DNA of 6,903 nt from Bordetella parapertussis (GTDB taxonomy: Bacteria > Pseudomonadota > Gammaproteobacteria > Burkholderiales > Burkholderiaceae). The position numbers and the translations under genes were made by a program. The stretch covers positions 1-6,903 of the forward strand of contig CAMDLJ010000139.1 of the NCBI GenBank assembly GCA_945901665.1, in the 5' to 3' direction. Numbering within the stretch: position 1 is the first letter of the stretch; every line of letters starts with the position of its first letter. Positions 6,610 to 6,903 of this stretch are shown here, one piece after another. The notes beneath the pieces are model-generated. The model was not told the origin of the DNA and ran no database searches. It was given only the letters and a program-made list of their open reading frames with translations.

Positions 6610-6903
6610 TCAAGCCTTGCGCCGAGGCCCCAGCTTCCACCAGGGAAACAAAGCCCGCAAAGACTGCACTTGACCGCCTTGGTCGTCTGCATAGCCCACC
6701 CATGACGCCAGGTGCTGGCGCCACTCCGGCGTGGCCAAAAACTGGCGCAGGGCCAGCACGGCGGGGCTGTCCAGCGCCGACTTGAGGCACACCAAGCGGT
6801 AGTGCTCTTGGGCCAGTGGCACAAAACCCAGCCCCCGCTGTTGCGCGGCCCAGGCCAGGCCCAGGCCCACATCGGCTTGGCCCGCAGCCACCGTGGCGGC
6901 CAC
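6610..6903 (-). CDS. PBP-like domain protein, C-terminal part (probable one-component regulator)
   Basis: The minus-strand frame is open to the window edge, so only the last 97 residues are seen; the first visible codon is an internal GTG valine. The sequence looks like the end of the PBP-like domain (Pfam PF12727 type, related to molybdate-binding proteins): ADVGLG (10-15), GLGFVPLAQEHYRLVC (24-39), then an LDSPAVLALRQFL helix (44-56) and a terminal PWW (87-89). In Burkholderiales this domain is usually fused to an N-terminal winged-helix/ModE-like or excisionase-type DNA-binding domain; that part would lie beyond 6903, so the regulator role is inferred from the family. It could instead be a stand-alone binding protein. 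The gene is convergent with the small membrane gene and is not part of the TRAP operon. Two other minus-strand frames here lack such family features. Confidence 0.75.
   Translation of the reverse strand: MAATVAAGQADVGLGLAWAAQQRGLGFVPLAQEHYRLVCLKSALDSPAVLALRQFLATPEWRQHLASWVGYADDQGGQVQSLRALFPWWKLGPRRKA

Noticed and set aside
6414..6872. Other open frames near the right end (plus 6414-6785; minus 6419-6790 and 6555-6872)
   Set aside because: They overlap each other and the PBP-like frame, and none shows a family feature; the 6610-6903 frame does.
1..6903. Search for CRISPR arrays, tRNA/rRNA genes, insertion sequences, attachment sites and a defence or other new system
   Set aside because: No regular spaced repeats, transposase motifs, terminal repeats or RNA gene folds were seen, and all genes belong to metabolism, transport or a partial regulator.

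Overview
The window looks like a chromosomal piece of a betaproteobacterium, most likely Comamonadaceae (Burkholderiales). The basis is high GC, heavy use of TTG for leucine, the ispA-dxs order and the style of the protein sequences. The genus cannot be fixed from the sequence; a Limnohabitans/Rhodoferax-like organism is only a guess.

Layout. Positions 1-675 hold the 3' part of ispA (farnesyl diphosphate synthase). Twelve bases later comes a complete dxs (688-2577), so two isoprenoid genes form the end of one operon. A 256-bp spacer (2578-2833) carries a GC-rich hairpin, an AT-rich patch, small palindromes and a likely -10 box. It separates that operon from a complete tripartite TRAP transporter: dctP (2834-3919, Tat-type signal, close to the 2-oxoacid-binding protein TakP), dctQ (4017-4556) and dctM (4553-6046, overlapping dctQ by ATGA). 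Between dctP and dctQ lie two consecutive stem-loops; the second is followed by a T-rich run and resembles a leaky terminator. Eight bases after dctM starts a small gene of unknown function (6055-6546), predicted to have two membrane helices and a PH-like C-terminal domain. A perfect 8-bp stem-loop then separates it from a convergent minus-strand gene (6610-6903, cut by the window end). That gene encodes the C-terminus of a PBP-like, ligand-binding domain of the kind found in one-component molybdate-type regulators.

How the genes work together. DXS makes 1-deoxy-D-xylulose 5-phosphate from pyruvate and glyceraldehyde 3-phosphate, and IspA makes farnesyl diphosphate at the other end of the pathway. 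The TRAP system probably imports a 2-oxoacid (pyruvate-like) or related carboxylate with sodium. Pyruvate is a DXS substrate, so the adjacency is suggestive, but the separate promoter region means it may be coincidental.

Novelty. I see no clearly new multi-gene system. The window is mostly core metabolism and a well-known transporter family. The points most worth a second look are the dctP-dctQ stem-loops, the uncharacterised membrane gene attached to the TRAP operon, and the acidic C-terminal tail of DctM.
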